Counted from the stretch's first letter, positions 1 to 8,586 are shown. The stretch is 64,000 nucleotides of DNA from RGIG1681 sp017467625 (GCA_017467625.1 JAFUSN010000002.1:8756-72755), one strand, 5' to 3'. Numbers and translations: made by a program. The notes: generated from the sequence alone by a model not told the origin.

Positions 1-48
1 GGTGAGGATGAATGTACATATTGTGGATACAACTATCCAAAATATTAA
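1..48 (+). CDS. C-terminal end of an unidentified protein with a CxxC pair
   Basis: Only the last 15 codons and a TAA stop lie inside the window. They read GEDECTYCGYNYPKY. The Cys-Thr-Tyr-Cys pair would fit one knuckle of a zinc ribbon or rubredoxin-like fold. The family cannot be named from so little. A strong terminator follows at once, so this is the last gene of its transcript. Confidence 0.6.
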   Translation, partial: GEDECTYCGYNYPKY

Positions 49-79
49 AATCTAGGCGAATGCCTAGATTTTGTTTTTT
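48..79 (+). terminator. Rho-independent terminator of the leftmost gene
   Basis: A perfect 10-bp stem (AAATCTAGGC / GCCTAGATTT) with a GAAT loop is followed by a T-rich tract. It overlaps the stop codon of the partial gene. Confidence 0.9.
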
Positions 80-119
80 ATTTTAAAAGATAATGTTATA
101 ATTTTAGTAGAGGGTGACT

Positions 120-659
120 ATGGAAATAAAAAAACAATGTGAAAAACTGACAACTGAATTTATAAAAGAAGCAAAGCTTGTTCCGGGCAGCTTGGTTGTT
201 TTGGGGTGTTCAACAAGTGAGGTTGTTGGAAGCAAAATTGGAACAAATTCAAATTTTGAAGTTGCTTGTGAAATTTTTGATGGGGTTTATACTATTTTAA
301 AAAAGAATAAAATTGAACTAGCGGTTCAATGTTGTGAACATTTAAACAGAACAATTGTTGTGGAGCGCAAAAACGCATGCGGTTTGGACATTGTTAATGC
401 AGTGCCACAAATTCATGCTGGTGGATCTATGGCAACGATAACATACCAAAAATTTAAAGAGCCTGTTTTAGTTGAAGAAATTAAAGCAGATGCAGGAATT
501 GATATTGGAAACACATTGATTGGAATGCATTTAAAAAAGGTGGCTGTTCCACTTAGGCTTCAAACCAAAAAAATTGGAGAAGCAAATGTGGTGTGTGCGA
601 GAACTCGTCCAAAATATATTGGTGGCGAAAGAGCCGTTTATGACAAAAATTTAATGTAG
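120..659 (+). CDS. ywlG: YwlG-like protein (UPF0340 / TIGR01440 family)
   Basis: 179-residue soluble protein matching the YwlG/UPF0340 family, whose biochemical role is not established. The family signature near the N-terminus is clear: VVLGCSTSEVVGSKIG at about residues 26-41, followed by a Cys-Cys-Glu-His stretch near residue 70 and the conserved HAGGSMAT motif near 100. The ATG at 120 is preferred over a GTG six bases upstream because the AGAGGG ribosome site lies five bases before it. The methyltransferase gene starts 7 bases after the stop, so the two are co-transcribed. Family assignment is firm; function is unknown. Confidence 0.85.
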   Translation: MEIKKQCEKLTTEFIKEAKLVPGSLVVLGCSTSEVVGSKIGTNSNFEVACEIFDGVYTILKKNKIELAVQCCEHLNRTIVVERKNACGLDIVNAVPQIHAGGSMATITYQKFKEPVLVEEIKADAGIDIGNTLIGMHLKKVAVPLRLQTKKIGEANVVCARTRPKYIGGERAVYDKNLM

Positions 660-666
660 GTGGAAA

Positions 667-1329
667 ATGGTTGAATCAAAACCTTGGAAATGGGAAATTG
701 TTGATAAAGACGATAAATATTGGAATACTCCAGCGGAAGAGGTGTTTTTTCTTGCTTCAAAGTGGAAAGACAAGGGATTTAAAACATGTTTAGATATGGG
801 CTGCGGATTTGGACGTAATGCAATTTATTTAGCAAAAAACGGTTTTGCTGTTTTTGCGTTTGATTTATCTGCAAAAAGCGTTGAACACACGCTAAAAAAA
901 GCAGAAGAAAATAGAGTTCAACTTAAAAGAGTTGAAGTTGCAGACATGCTCAATTTGCCGTATGAAAACAATTCGTTTGACTGCGCACTTGCAATGAATG
1001 TTATTTCACATACTGACACTAATGGATTTAACCAAATTTTAAGAGAAATTAAAAGAGTTCTTAAACCAGGCGGAGAAGTTTACTTTACCGTGGGTTCAAA
1101 AGAATCATTTTGGTTTAATAACCCTGCCTGTATTCCAGTTGATGAAAACACAAAAATAAGAGTTGAAGACGGACCAGAAAATGGAATTCCGCACTTTTAT
1201 ATTGGTGATGAAGATTGTTTTACTATGTTTAATGACTTCACAATTATTGATATTCGCAATGTTCGCAAATTGACGGATTATGGAAATTTTAGTCCACATT
1301 ATCACATTTGGCTAAAAAAAGAGAACTAA
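667..1329 (+). CDS. class I SAM-dependent methyltransferase
   Basis: 220-residue Rossmann-fold methyltransferase of the Methyltransf_11/25 type. Motif I, LDMGCGFGR, is at residues 42-50 and binds S-adenosylmethionine. The acidic residue ending strand 2 follows in the FDLS stretch, and the post-motif SFDCALAMNVISH corresponds to motif IV. The substrate cannot be told from sequence. An AGGTGG ribosome site precedes the ATG. It shares a transcript with the ywlG-like gene, and its TAA overlaps the ATG of the truncated pyrophosphatase-like remnant (TAATG), the usual sign of translational coupling in a former operon. Confidence 0.85.
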   Translation: MVESKPWKWEIVDKDDKYWNTPAEEVFFLASKWKDKGFKTCLDMGCGFGRNAIYLAKNGFAVFAFDLSAKSVEHTLKKAEENRVQLKRVEVADMLNLPYENNSFDCALAMNVISHTDTNGFNQILREIKRVLKPGGEVYFTVGSKESFWFNNPACIPVDENTKIRVEDGPENGIPHFYIGDEDCFTMFNDFTIIDIRNVRKLTDYGNFSPHYHIWLKKEN

Positions 1330-1409
1330 TGAATATTAGAGAATTTTTAAACAAAATTGTTTATGTTAAAATTGATAGAAAACTTGGAAGTGCACATCCA
1401 AAGCATGGG
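1329..1409 (+). pseudogene. truncated remnant of an inorganic pyrophosphatase-like gene
   Basis: From an ATG overlapping the previous stop, the first 27 codons read like the N-terminus of the inorganic-pyrophosphatase-like proteins of gut Firmicutes: FLNKIVYVKIDRKLGSAHPK and then HG. In intact relatives this is followed by a FxYPVNYGY-type motif; here it changes at once into unrelated codons (IKIKSTIS) that run through a terminator and 55 bases into the antisense neighbour before a chance TAA at 1482-1484. The catalytic Asp/Glu residues are all gone. I read this as a gene cut off by a deletion or rearrangement at about 1409. The match is from memory of the family, not a search. Confidence 0.55.
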
Positions 1410-1417
1410 ATCAAAAT

Positions 1418-1447
1418 AAAATCCACCATTAGTTTGGTGGATTTTTT
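1418..1447. terminator. bidirectional terminator between remnant and membrane-protein gene
   Basis: An 11-bp stem (AAAATCCACCA / TGGTGGATTTT) with a six-base loop has an A-run on the left and a T-run on the right, so it can stop transcription from both sides. It overlaps the stop codon of the minus-strand gene. Confidence 0.88.
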
Positions 1448-1974
1448 CTTGGCTTTTCATGCAAATCTAGAAAGTTTTGCTTAATTATTGGCATATTTTT
1501 GCGGATTTTTATTTTAATTATTTCAATAAAAATCAATATAATTGTCATTAAAAGTGAAAGGATTGCAAAAATAATTGTTGAAAAGTTTGTTTGACCAGTT
1601 GTCATAAACGCACTTATTGCTGTGACAATTGAAAGAATAAAATTTATTATTTGAATTATATATTTTAAAAAATATGTTGCACTTTGAAAGTTTTTTAACC
1701 GAAACTTCATTTTTTTTAAGTTTCCAAAACTAATTACAATTAAAATTAAAAATATAATGACATAGGCAATTAAAAGGTAAACTATAAAATTTGAAAGGAA
1801 ATTTTTACTTGCCTGATTGTAAATTACAAAAAGGGTGTATGAGGAATATAAAATTACAGAAAGCACAGTCAAAACGAAAAAGAAAATATCTTTTCCGGAA
1901 AACTTTTCTTCAGTTACATCTTCTTTTGGCGTTTCTGCAATTTTTGATTCTTTTGTCTTTTTTTTGAATAACAT
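1429..1974 (-). CDS. hypothetical four-helix membrane protein
   Basis: 181-residue protein of no family I recognise. A charged, Lys/Glu-rich N-terminal 30 residues is followed by four strongly hydrophobic segments (about residues 32-54, 60-85, 103-128 and 135-160) and a basic C-terminal tail, so it is an integral membrane protein. The ATG at 1974 is chosen over an in-frame TTG 27 bases upstream because a TTGCAA-17-TATAAT promoter overlaps that TTG; the -10 box ends six bases before the ATG, so the mRNA is probably leaderless. It diverges from the ABC exporter at 2063, whose promoter has the same geometry. Confidence 0.7.
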   Translation of the reverse strand: MLFKKKTKESKIAETPKEDVTEEKFSGKDIFFFVLTVLSVILYSSYTLFVIYNQASKNFLSNFIVYLLIAYVIIFLILIVISFGNLKKMKFRLKNFQSATYFLKYIIQIINFILSIVTAISAFMTTGQTNFSTIIFAILSLLMTIILIFIEIIKIKIRKNMPIIKQNFLDLHEKPRKNPPN

Positions 1975-1980
1975 ACTAAA

Positions 1981-2009
1981 ATTATAAAACAATTGTTGCA
2001 ATTTTGCAA
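1981..2009 (-). promoter_or_regulatory. promoter of the membrane-protein gene (leaderless geometry)
   Basis: On the minus strand TTGCAA and TATAAT are spaced by 17 bases. Only TTTAGT separates the -10 box from the ATG, with no ribosome site, so transcription should begin at or within a base or two of the start codon. Confidence 0.75.
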
Positions 2010-2028
2010 ATTATTGGATTAACAACTG

Positions 2029-2056
2029 TTGTTAATTCAATAATTTATGTTATAAT
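2029..2056 (+). promoter_or_regulatory. promoter of the ABC exporter gene (leaderless geometry)
   Basis: TTGTTA-16-TATAAT, with the -10 box ending six bases before the ATG at 2063. There is no Shine-Dalgarno sequence, so the transcript is probably leaderless. Confidence 0.75.
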
Positions 2057-2062
2057 AAATTT

Positions 2063-3826
2063 ATGGAAAAAGAAAAACTGATTGATTTAAAAAGAAAAAA
2101 AGTGTCAACAAAAAACCTTAGAAAAGTTTTGCCACTTTATTTTAAGCATAAAAAATTAATTTTACCGACAATGCTTTTTATTTTAATTTCCGGTGTGCTT
2201 GGAATTATGCAGCCAATTTTTTCAGCCAATGCTTTGGCCGCGCTTGCTGATGCAAATTTTGAATTGGCAATAAAAAACATGATTATTATGGTGGCTTTTA
2301 GTTTGGGTAGAATGTTGTTTAACGCGCTTGATGAATATTTTTATGTTAAAATTGTATTGAAAATTAGGTATGAGTTGACGGACCAAGTGGTTTGTGCAAT
2401 TAACAGGACACAAATGAAACAACTTGATGGCACAAGCCTGGGTTCACTTGCTGACCGTCTTTCAAGTGATGTTATGAAGGTTAGTGATGTTTATCTTGAT
2501 TTAATTAACTTATTTTTTAATATCTTAACAAATATTGTTTTCTTGGTTTATATTGCTTACTTGAACATTTATATGTTCTTAATAATTTTTGCGTATGTTA
2601 TAATTTTATATATAATTTGCACAATTAGTTCAAGACTATGGATTCGTGGTAGAAAAATTGTAAAAAGTGCAAATGATGAAGCAAGAACCTCATATTTTGA
2701 GCAAATTACAGGCATTCGTGACGCAAAACTTTTAAATATTTCAAATGAGCTTACATCATTTTCAAATTCAAAACACAAAAGAGCAATTGAAATTGAAGAA
2801 AAAGTTGCACTTAAAAGAAACCTAATGCGAAGGTGTCAAACCCTTGTTACTGCAATTTTTGAACTTTCATTTTTACTTGCAGGTGTTGCGTTTGTGAAAG
2901 CAGATGCAATTACTATTGCTGGGCTTTTAATAATTTATATGTATCAAGGAAGAGTTGGTGGAATTGTTTCGTATTTATCAACAATAAAAGAATATAAAGC
3001 GGATGGTGAAATTGCAGCAACCAGAATTTATGAAATTATTGAAGACTATGATAAAGAATCATTTGGAACAAATGAAATTAAAAACTTTTCAGGAAAAATT
3101 GAATTTTCACATGTAAATTTTGGCTATTTTGACGCACCAGTTTTAAAAGATTTGTCAATGAAATTTGAACCTGGGAAAATTACTGCCATTGTTGGAAAGA
3201 GTGGTTCGGGGAAAACCACAATTTTAAGTTTAATTTCAAAACTTTATAATACTTCAAGCGGTGAAATTTTGTTTGATGAAAATGAAATAAAAACGCTTAC
3301 AGAAAGTTCAATTCGTGGAAATGTTGGTGAGGTTTCACAAATGCCATACATTTTTAATGCAAGTGTTAGGCAAAACCTTTTATTTGTTAAGCCTGAGGCG
3401 AGCGAAAGAGAAATTATTAAAGTGCTCAAGCAAGCGCAAATTTATGATGATGTTAAGAAGATGCCGAATGGACTTGACACTGAAATTGGTGAAAATGGAG
3501 TTAAACTTTCAGGTGGACAAAGGCAGAGAATTGCTATTGCTAGGCTGCTTTTAAAGAACAGCAAAGTGATTGTTTTTGATGAAGCAACAAGCGCTCTTGA
3601 CAACACGAGGCAAAATGAAATTGTTGATTTACTTGATAAACTAAAAGAAAATAAAACAATTATTATTGTTGCACACAGGCTTTCTACTATTGTTGGAAGT
3701 GACCAAATTTATATGCTTGAAGATGGAAAAGTTATTGCAAGTGGAAATCATACATTTTTGATGCAAAATTCAAAAGAATATAGTGAATTATATAAACTTG
3801 AAGAAGAAAGTGCAAAAATAAATTAA
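2063..3826 (+). CDS. ABC exporter, fused permease and ATPase
   Basis: 587-residue half-transporter of the ABC-B (MsbA/LmrA-like) type. The N-terminal 320 residues hold the membrane domain with about six helices; the ATPase follows. Walker A GKSGSGKTT is at about residues 376-384, the signature LSGGQRQR at about 482-489, Walker B VIVFDEATSALD at about 501-512, and the switch histidine in VAHRLST at about 536. All catalytic residues are present. It would work as a homodimer or with a partner half-transporter, but no partner gene is adjacent. The substrate cannot be predicted. It is transcribed alone from a leaderless-type promoter. Confidence 0.92.
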   Translation: MEKEKLIDLKRKKVSTKNLRKVLPLYFKHKKLILPTMLFILISGVLGIMQPIFSANALAALADANFELAIKNMIIMVAFSLGRMLFNALDEYFYVKIVLKIRYELTDQVVCAINRTQMKQLDGTSLGSLADRLSSDVMKVSDVYLDLINLFFNILTNIVFLVYIAYLNIYMFLIIFAYVIILYIICTISSRLWIRGRKIVKSANDEARTSYFEQITGIRDAKLLNISNELTSFSNSKHKRAIEIEEKVALKRNLMRRCQTLVTAIFELSFLLAGVAFVKADAITIAGLLIIYMYQGRVGGIVSYLSTIKEYKADGEIAATRIYEIIEDYDKESFGTNEIKNFSGKIEFSHVNFGYFDAPVLKDLSMKFEPGKITAIVGKSGSGKTTILSLISKLYNTSSGEILFDENEIKTLTESSIRGNVGEVSQMPYIFNASVRQNLLFVKPEASEREIIKVLKQAQIYDDVKKMPNGLDTEIGENGVKLSGGQRQRIAIARLLLKNSKVIVFDEATSALDNTRQNEIVDLLDKLKENKTIIIVAHRLSTIVGSDQIYMLEDGKVIASGNHTFLMQNSKEYSELYKLEEESAKIN

Positions 3827-3868
3827 AAATAACAAAAAATATTAAAAAAATACAGAAATTTATCAATA

Positions 3869-3897
3869 TTGACAATCGAAGTAAATTATGGTATATT
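3869..3897 (+). promoter_or_regulatory. promoter of the 3923 orphan gene
   Basis: TTGACA-17-TATATT, 25 bases before the start codon, followed by an AAGGGG ribosome site. Confidence 0.8.
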
Positions 3898-3922
3898 GAA
3901 ACTAGTTTAAGGGGAAAAATAT

Positions 3923-4636
3923 ATGGTGAAAATCACTAAAAATTTATCTGGATTTTGGGGAAGATTTGATAGCTCTGACAAAAATCAGTATAATGCATAT
4001 TTAAAAGACTTTTGTGAAATTATTTCAAATGGAAACAAAAATGTAGAAAAAATTGCGAAAGAGCTTTTTGGTTTTGTTGAATATGATCAAGATAAAAGAG
4101 AAGTTTTAACATATTTAGTTGATGAGCTTCGTTTTCGTGGTGAAAATTTTGCTGAATTTATTCAGCACAATTATTCAGACGAAAAAGCTTCAGTCATTGC
4201 CTTTAAGTTGATAACAAGTTTAAGTGAATGGTATTATCATCAAAAAGTTGATGTGTTTCATAATCCACCAAAATTGGTTGAAGCAGTTTATGTTCAGGGA
4301 CAAGATGATGGAATTAGCAGAGAAACCTTTGAAAAGAAAATATATAGTGATGAAGACAAGAGGCTTGCCGGACTTAGTGAACGGGAAATTGCATTTGAAA
4401 GAGTTTCCGCTGGAGACATGGAAGCTAGATATATTATTGAACTTTTGTACTGTGAACTGAAAGGAACAAAAAACGAAGATGTTTTGAATGCATTTTTAAA
4501 TCCAAATCCAATAATGTGCGGGTCAACGCTTTCAATTTTGTTTAATCACAGCAGCAAAGGAAATATTAAAAAATTTGTGAAACTTGTTAGACAAGAAATG
4601 GAACAAGCTCAGAAAGATAATAAAATTTTAATATAA
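3923..4636 (+). CDS. hypothetical protein, no family recognised
   Basis: 237-residue soluble, charged protein with no signal peptide, membrane segment or catalytic motif that I recognise. It appears mostly helical. It has its own TTGACA-17-TATATT promoter, a good AAGGGG ribosome site eight bases before the ATG, and a bidirectional terminator right after the stop, so it is a stand-alone transcription unit. The intact frame and signals argue that it is real. Its role is unknown. Confidence 0.75.
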   Translation: MVKITKNLSGFWGRFDSSDKNQYNAYLKDFCEIISNGNKNVEKIAKELFGFVEYDQDKREVLTYLVDELRFRGENFAEFIQHNYSDEKASVIAFKLITSLSEWYYHQKVDVFHNPPKLVEAVYVQGQDDGISRETFEKKIYSDEDKRLAGLSEREIAFERVSAGDMEARYIIELLYCELKGTKNEDVLNAFLNPNPIMCGSTLSILFNHSSKGNIKKFVKLVRQEMEQAQKDNKILI

Positions 4637-4663
4637 AAAGAGTGGACTTTCCACTCTTTTTAT
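4635..4663. terminator. bidirectional terminator between 3923 gene and mnmG
   Basis: AAAAAGAGTGG pairs with CCACTCTTTTT around a five-base loop. A- and T-runs lie on both sides, serving the plus-strand gene and minus-strand mnmG. Confidence 0.9.
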
Positions 4664-6570
4664 TTTAGCTGCATTAAAAGAACTGTTATATCTGCGGGGT
4701 TAACTCCAGAAATTCGACTTGCCATTCCAACTGTTAAAGGTTTGATTTTGGCAAGTTTTTCTTTTGCTTCAAGCCTGAGACCTGAAAGTGATGAATAATT
4801 AAAATCAGCTGGAATTTTTTTCTCTTCAAGTTTCTTGTTTTGTTCAATTTGTTCTCTTTGCATTTCAATGTATCCAGAATATTTTGTGTCAATTTCAACT
4901 TCATTTAAAACTTGCTTATTAAAGCCAGAAACAAATTTAATGGCTTTGTTTAATTCATTAAATTTAACAGCTGGACGCTTCAAAAGATTTTCAACTGAGG
5001 TTCCTGCTGACACTGGTTTTTCACCAATTGAAATTAAATAATTATTCAATTTTTCACTTGGTGGAACAGATTTTTTGATTTTTTCTTTTAATTTTGCAAT
5101 TTTTTTAGATTTTTTTAGAAATATATTATATCTTTCATCATCAACCAAACCGACTTTTCTTCCAATTTCAGTGAGTCTTATGTCGGCATTGTCTTGCCTT
5201 AAAATTAAACGATATTCAGCGCGGCTTGTCATCATTCGGTAAGGTTCAATGGTTCCTTTTGTTGTGAGATCATCAACTAAAACACCAATATACGCATCAT
5301 CTCTTTTTAAAATGATTTGTTCTTTTCCACGAAGATAAAGTGAAGCATTTATGCCTGCCAAAATTCCTTGACCGGCAGCCTCTTCGTAGCCGCTTGTTCC
5401 ATTAATTTGCCCTGCACAGAAAATGCCTTTTACTTTTTTAAATTCAAGTGTTGGAAATAGGTTTAGTGGATCAATGCAATCATATTCAATAGCATAGGCA
5501 TATTTTAAAATTTTGGTTTTTTCCATTCCTTCAATGCTTTCAACCATTTCATGCTGAATTTCAGCGGGCATGCTGGTGCTTAAGCCCTGAATGTAAATTG
5601 TGTTATCAGCAAGAGTTTCTGGCTCCAAAAAAATTTGATGACGTTCTTTGTCATTAAAACGAACAAATTTTGATTCAATTGAAGGGCAATATCTTGGGCC
5701 TTCGCCAGTGATTACTCCTGAATAAACGGGGGCTTTATCAATGTTTTCCATAACAAGTTTTTTTGTTTTTTCACTCGTGTAGCCAAGCCAACATACACGC
5801 ACATTTTTATTTGCTTTTTTAGTTAAAAATGAAAAAGTTTGTATGTTTTTATCACCTTTTTGAATAGTAAATTTTGAATAGTCAATTGTGTTTCCATCAA
5901 CTCGTGGTGGAGTTCCGGTTTTAAAGCGTCTTATGTCAAATCCAATTTGCTGTAATGATTTTGTTAAACTTGAAGCGTAAGGGAAACCAGAAGGCCCAGA
6001 GCTTTTGATTATGTCGCCAGTGATTGTTCTTGAATTTAAGTAAACACCAGTTGTTAAAACCACGGCACGAACAGGGAATGTTTTTCCATCGGCAGTTTTT
6101 ACAGCTTCAAGCTTTCCATTTGGAGCGACAATTTCACTGCATTCACCATCATAAATAAACAAATTTTCCTGGTTTTCAAGAACTTGTTGCATTGACCTAT
6201 GATAGCCAGTTTTGTCAACTTGTGCACGCAGACTTTGAACTGCAGGTCCTTTTCCCATGTTGAGCATTCTAAGTTGAATTGTGTTTTTGTCAGCCTGCTT
6301 TCCCATTTCGCCACCAAGGGCATCAACCTCGCAAACAATATGGCCCTTTGCAGTTCCACCAATTGATGGGTTGCATGGCAAAAAGGCAATATTATCTCTT
6401 GTCAAATTTATAACAAGTGTTTTTTGGCCAGTTCTAGCAAGTGCAAGGGCAGCTTCGCAGCCGGCGTGACCCGCACCAATTACGGCAGCATCAAAAAATT
6501 CACCATTATTGATGGTGTATGTTTTGTTTGATATGTTTTTTTCGTAGTCTGTTATATCGTATTTTTCCAT
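4660..6570 (-). CDS. mnmG: tRNA uridine-5-carboxymethylaminomethyl modification enzyme MnmG
   Basis: 636-residue FAD enzyme that works with MnmE to place the carboxymethylaminomethyl group on wobble uridine 34 of several tRNAs. The FAD-binding VIGAGHAGCEAA is at about residues 30-41, then the conserved FLPCNPSIGG and GKGPAVQSLRAQVDK stretches, and the SRAEYRLILRQDNAD motif of the tRNA-binding region. Compared with most MnmG proteins there is an N-terminal extension of about 25 residues. ATG at 6570 is used; an in-frame TTG at 6579 overlapping the GNAT stop is an alternative. It is the third gene of mnmE-GNAT-mnmG. Confidence 0.95.
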   Translation of the reverse strand: MEKYDITDYEKNISNKTYTINNGEFFDAAVIGAGHAGCEAALALARTGQKTLVINLTRDNIAFLPCNPSIGGTAKGHIVCEVDALGGEMGKQADKNTIQLRMLNMGKGPAVQSLRAQVDKTGYHRSMQQVLENQENLFIYDGECSEIVAPNGKLEAVKTADGKTFPVRAVVLTTGVYLNSRTITGDIIKSSGPSGFPYASSLTKSLQQIGFDIRRFKTGTPPRVDGNTIDYSKFTIQKGDKNIQTFSFLTKKANKNVRVCWLGYTSEKTKKLVMENIDKAPVYSGVITGEGPRYCPSIESKFVRFNDKERHQIFLEPETLADNTIYIQGLSTSMPAEIQHEMVESIEGMEKTKILKYAYAIEYDCIDPLNLFPTLEFKKVKGIFCAGQINGTSGYEEAAGQGILAGINASLYLRGKEQIILKRDDAYIGVLVDDLTTKGTIEPYRMMTSRAEYRLILRQDNADIRLTEIGRKVGLVDDERYNIFLKKSKKIAKLKEKIKKSVPPSEKLNNYLISIGEKPVSAGTSVENLLKRPAVKFNELNKAIKFVSGFNKQVLNEVEIDTKYSGYIEMQREQIEQNKKLEEKKIPADFNYSSLSGLRLEAKEKLAKIKPLTVGMASRISGVNPADITVLLMQLK

Positions 6571-6571
6571 T

Positions 6572-7201
6572 TTATTCAAAAGTCTTTTCCGTTTTTAAAT
6601 TTTCGCGTGCTGCAAATGAGTCAAAGTCTGGGTATGGATTGAGATAAACTGCAATTAGTTCTAAATCCCAATTTAAACCAATTTCAAATCCAAGTGACTC
6701 AAATAATTTTTGGCTGTGTTCATTTTCATGATGAATTGCAGCGGTTATTTTGTCAAAGTTTGTTTCAAAAAGTTTATCTATTTTTTGCTTTAAAGGTGTA
6801 TGGCTAATTTGAAATTGATCTTCAGCAAAATCATTTGATTGTTTAATCATTTCCTTTGCAAGGCCTTGGCCCTGCTTGTCTGGGCGAACACAAACATATT
6901 CAAAATTTAATATGAAGTCGTCATTATTTGTAAGTTCAATTGCTGTGAAACCAATCACTTCACCAGCCTCATTTTTAAATGATAGAATGAAGTATTGTTG
7001 ATTTTGATAAGTAAATTTTTTATCAATTTTTGGCAACTTATTTTCAAAGAGATTTTGCAATGAACCAAAAGGATCTTGTTTATTTGAATTTACAACAAAA
7101 TCCTCAATTTCTTTCATTTGATTGCTGTTAAATTTCTTTTCCCAGAATGAAATTTCAGCCGCATCTTCAGGAGTTAAAACATTTAATTTAATTTTTTCCA
7201 T
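6572..7201 (-). CDS. GNAT-family N-acetyltransferase
   Basis: 209-residue acyl-CoA-dependent acetyltransferase. The acetyl-CoA pyrophosphate loop is visible as VRPDKQGQGLAKEMI (Q/R-x-x-G-x-G/A type), preceded by the FEYVCVRP strand, and the C-terminal NEHSQKLFESLGFEIG is the usual GNAT motif B. The substrate is unknown. The start at 7201 is chosen because AGGA lies eight bases upstream; the upstream alternative at 7219 lies inside mnmE. It sits between mnmE and mnmG and slightly overlaps a possible mnmG start, so the three genes form one operon, but a link to tRNA modification is only suggested by position. Confidence 0.8.
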   Translation of the reverse strand: MEKIKLNVLTPEDAAEISFWEKKFNSNQMKEIEDFVVNSNKQDPFGSLQNLFENKLPKIDKKFTYQNQQYFILSFKNEAGEVIGFTAIELTNNDDFILNFEYVCVRPDKQGQGLAKEMIKQSNDFAEDQFQISHTPLKQKIDKLFETNFDKITAAIHHENEHSQKLFESLGFEIGLNWDLELIAVYLNPYPDFDSFAARENLKTEKTFE

Positions 7202-7203
7202 TA

Positions 7204-8550
7204 TTATTTTCCTAAACAAAATTTATCAAAAATTTTATCAATAATATCTTCACTTGTTGTGTTTCCAGTGATTTCACCAACAGCAAGATAAGCTGCTTTA
7301 ATTGAAATTGACACTAAATCAAGCGTGTCAACAGAAATGTTTGAAATTGCATCTTGCAGTGCTTTTAAAGTTCTTTCAAGTGCATCTTTATGTCTTTCAT
7401 TTGTGATTATAACGCTTGAACTTGACATTCCGTCAATTCTGGTTAGTTTTAAAATTTCGCTTTTAAGTTTTTCAATTCCAGCCCCCGTCACTGAACTAAT
7501 TTCAATTTCATTTTCAAAATGTTTATTATTTTTTGAATCGAGGTCACTTTTTGTTTTTACGACAATATGTTTAACTGATTTGATTTCGTTGTAAATTGAT
7601 TCATCTTCAGTTGAAAAGTTTGAATTTGAATCAACCAAAAACAGAACAAGATCAGCCTGTTTAATTAATTTTTTTGCTCGGTCTACGCCAATTTTTTCAA
7701 CTTTATCGGCTGTTTCATGGATTCCTGCAGTGTCAATTAAATTTATTTTTGTGTCGTCTAAAATAAATGTTTCTTCAATTGTATCCCTTGTTGTTCCGGC
7801 AACATCAGTTACAATTGCACGTTCTTTTTGAAGTAAGTTGTTTAAAAGACTTGATTTTCCAACATTTGGTTTTCCAATAATTAAAACATTTATTCCGTCT
7901 TTAATAAATTTTCCTGCAGAACTTGTTTTTAAAACTTCAGCAATTTTATCTTTAAGCGTGATAAGCCTGCTTTTTACATTTGATTTGGTGATATATTCAA
8001 TTGTTTCTTCAGGATAGTCAAATGAAACTTCAATTTCTGATAAAATATCCGTTAGTTCGCTTTGAGCAGAAAATGCAAGTTTACTTAAATTTCCAGTTAA
8101 AAGATTATATCCTGCACGAATTTCAGCGTCGCTTTCAGCATTAATCATGTCCATCATACCTTCGGCAGAAGACAGAGTGGTTTTTCCATTTAAAAATGCA
8201 CGCTTTGTAAATTCACCGTTTGTGGCAATTCTTGCACCTTTTAAAATGCATTCATGCATAATGCCATTTGCAATTTGACTTCCGCCATGGCACTGAAATT
8301 CAACCATATCCTCGCCGGTATATGACTTTGGTCCTTTAAAAACAACACACATTGCTTGTTCATTAAAGTTTTCGGTTTTAACAGTTCCAAGCACAAGTTT
8401 TCTTGGTTCAAAAGAAGAAGGATGTTTTTTTCCAGCAGAAAAAATTTCATCGGCAATTGAAATTGAATTTTGTCCGGTGAGCCTTACAATTGAAATTGCG
8501 CCAGAAGTTGTTCCTGTTGAAACAGCCACGATTGTGCTTGATGTATCCAT
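7204..8550 (-). CDS. mnmE: tRNA modification GTPase MnmE
   Basis: 448-residue GTPase partner of MnmG. The N-terminal tetrahydrofolate-binding domain spans residues 1-120, a helical domain surrounds the G domain, and the protein ends in the essential CLGK motif (445-448). G1 is GKPNVGKS at 226-233, G2 lies in the DVAGTTRDT region at 249-257, and G3 is DTAG at 273-276. G4 reads TKSD at 333-336 rather than the usual NKxD, so Asn is replaced by Thr. The -10 box of its promoter ends only eight bases before the ATG. It leads the mnmE-GNAT-mnmG operon. Confidence 0.95.
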   Translation of the reverse strand: MDTSSTIVAVSTGTTSGAISIVRLTGQNSISIADEIFSAGKKHPSSFEPRKLVLGTVKTENFNEQAMCVVFKGPKSYTGEDMVEFQCHGGSQIANGIMHECILKGARIATNGEFTKRAFLNGKTTLSSAEGMMDMINAESDAEIRAGYNLLTGNLSKLAFSAQSELTDILSEIEVSFDYPEETIEYITKSNVKSRLITLKDKIAEVLKTSSAGKFIKDGINVLIIGKPNVGKSSLLNNLLQKERAIVTDVAGTTRDTIEETFILDDTKINLIDTAGIHETADKVEKIGVDRAKKLIKQADLVLFLVDSNSNFSTEDESIYNEIKSVKHIVVKTKSDLDSKNNKHFENEIEISSVTGAGIEKLKSEILKLTRIDGMSSSSVIITNERHKDALERTLKALQDAISNISVDTLDLVSISIKAAYLAVGEITGNTTSEDIIDKIFDKFCLGK

Positions 8551-8558
8551 ACCTTAAG

Positions 8559-8586
8559 ATTATAGCACTTTTATTTATTTTTTCAA
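8559..8586 (-). promoter_or_regulatory. promoter of mnmE (leaderless or nearly so)
   Basis: On the minus strand TTGAAA-16-TATAAT; the -10 box ends eight bases before the mnmE ATG, so the leader can be no more than a base or two. Confidence 0.75.
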
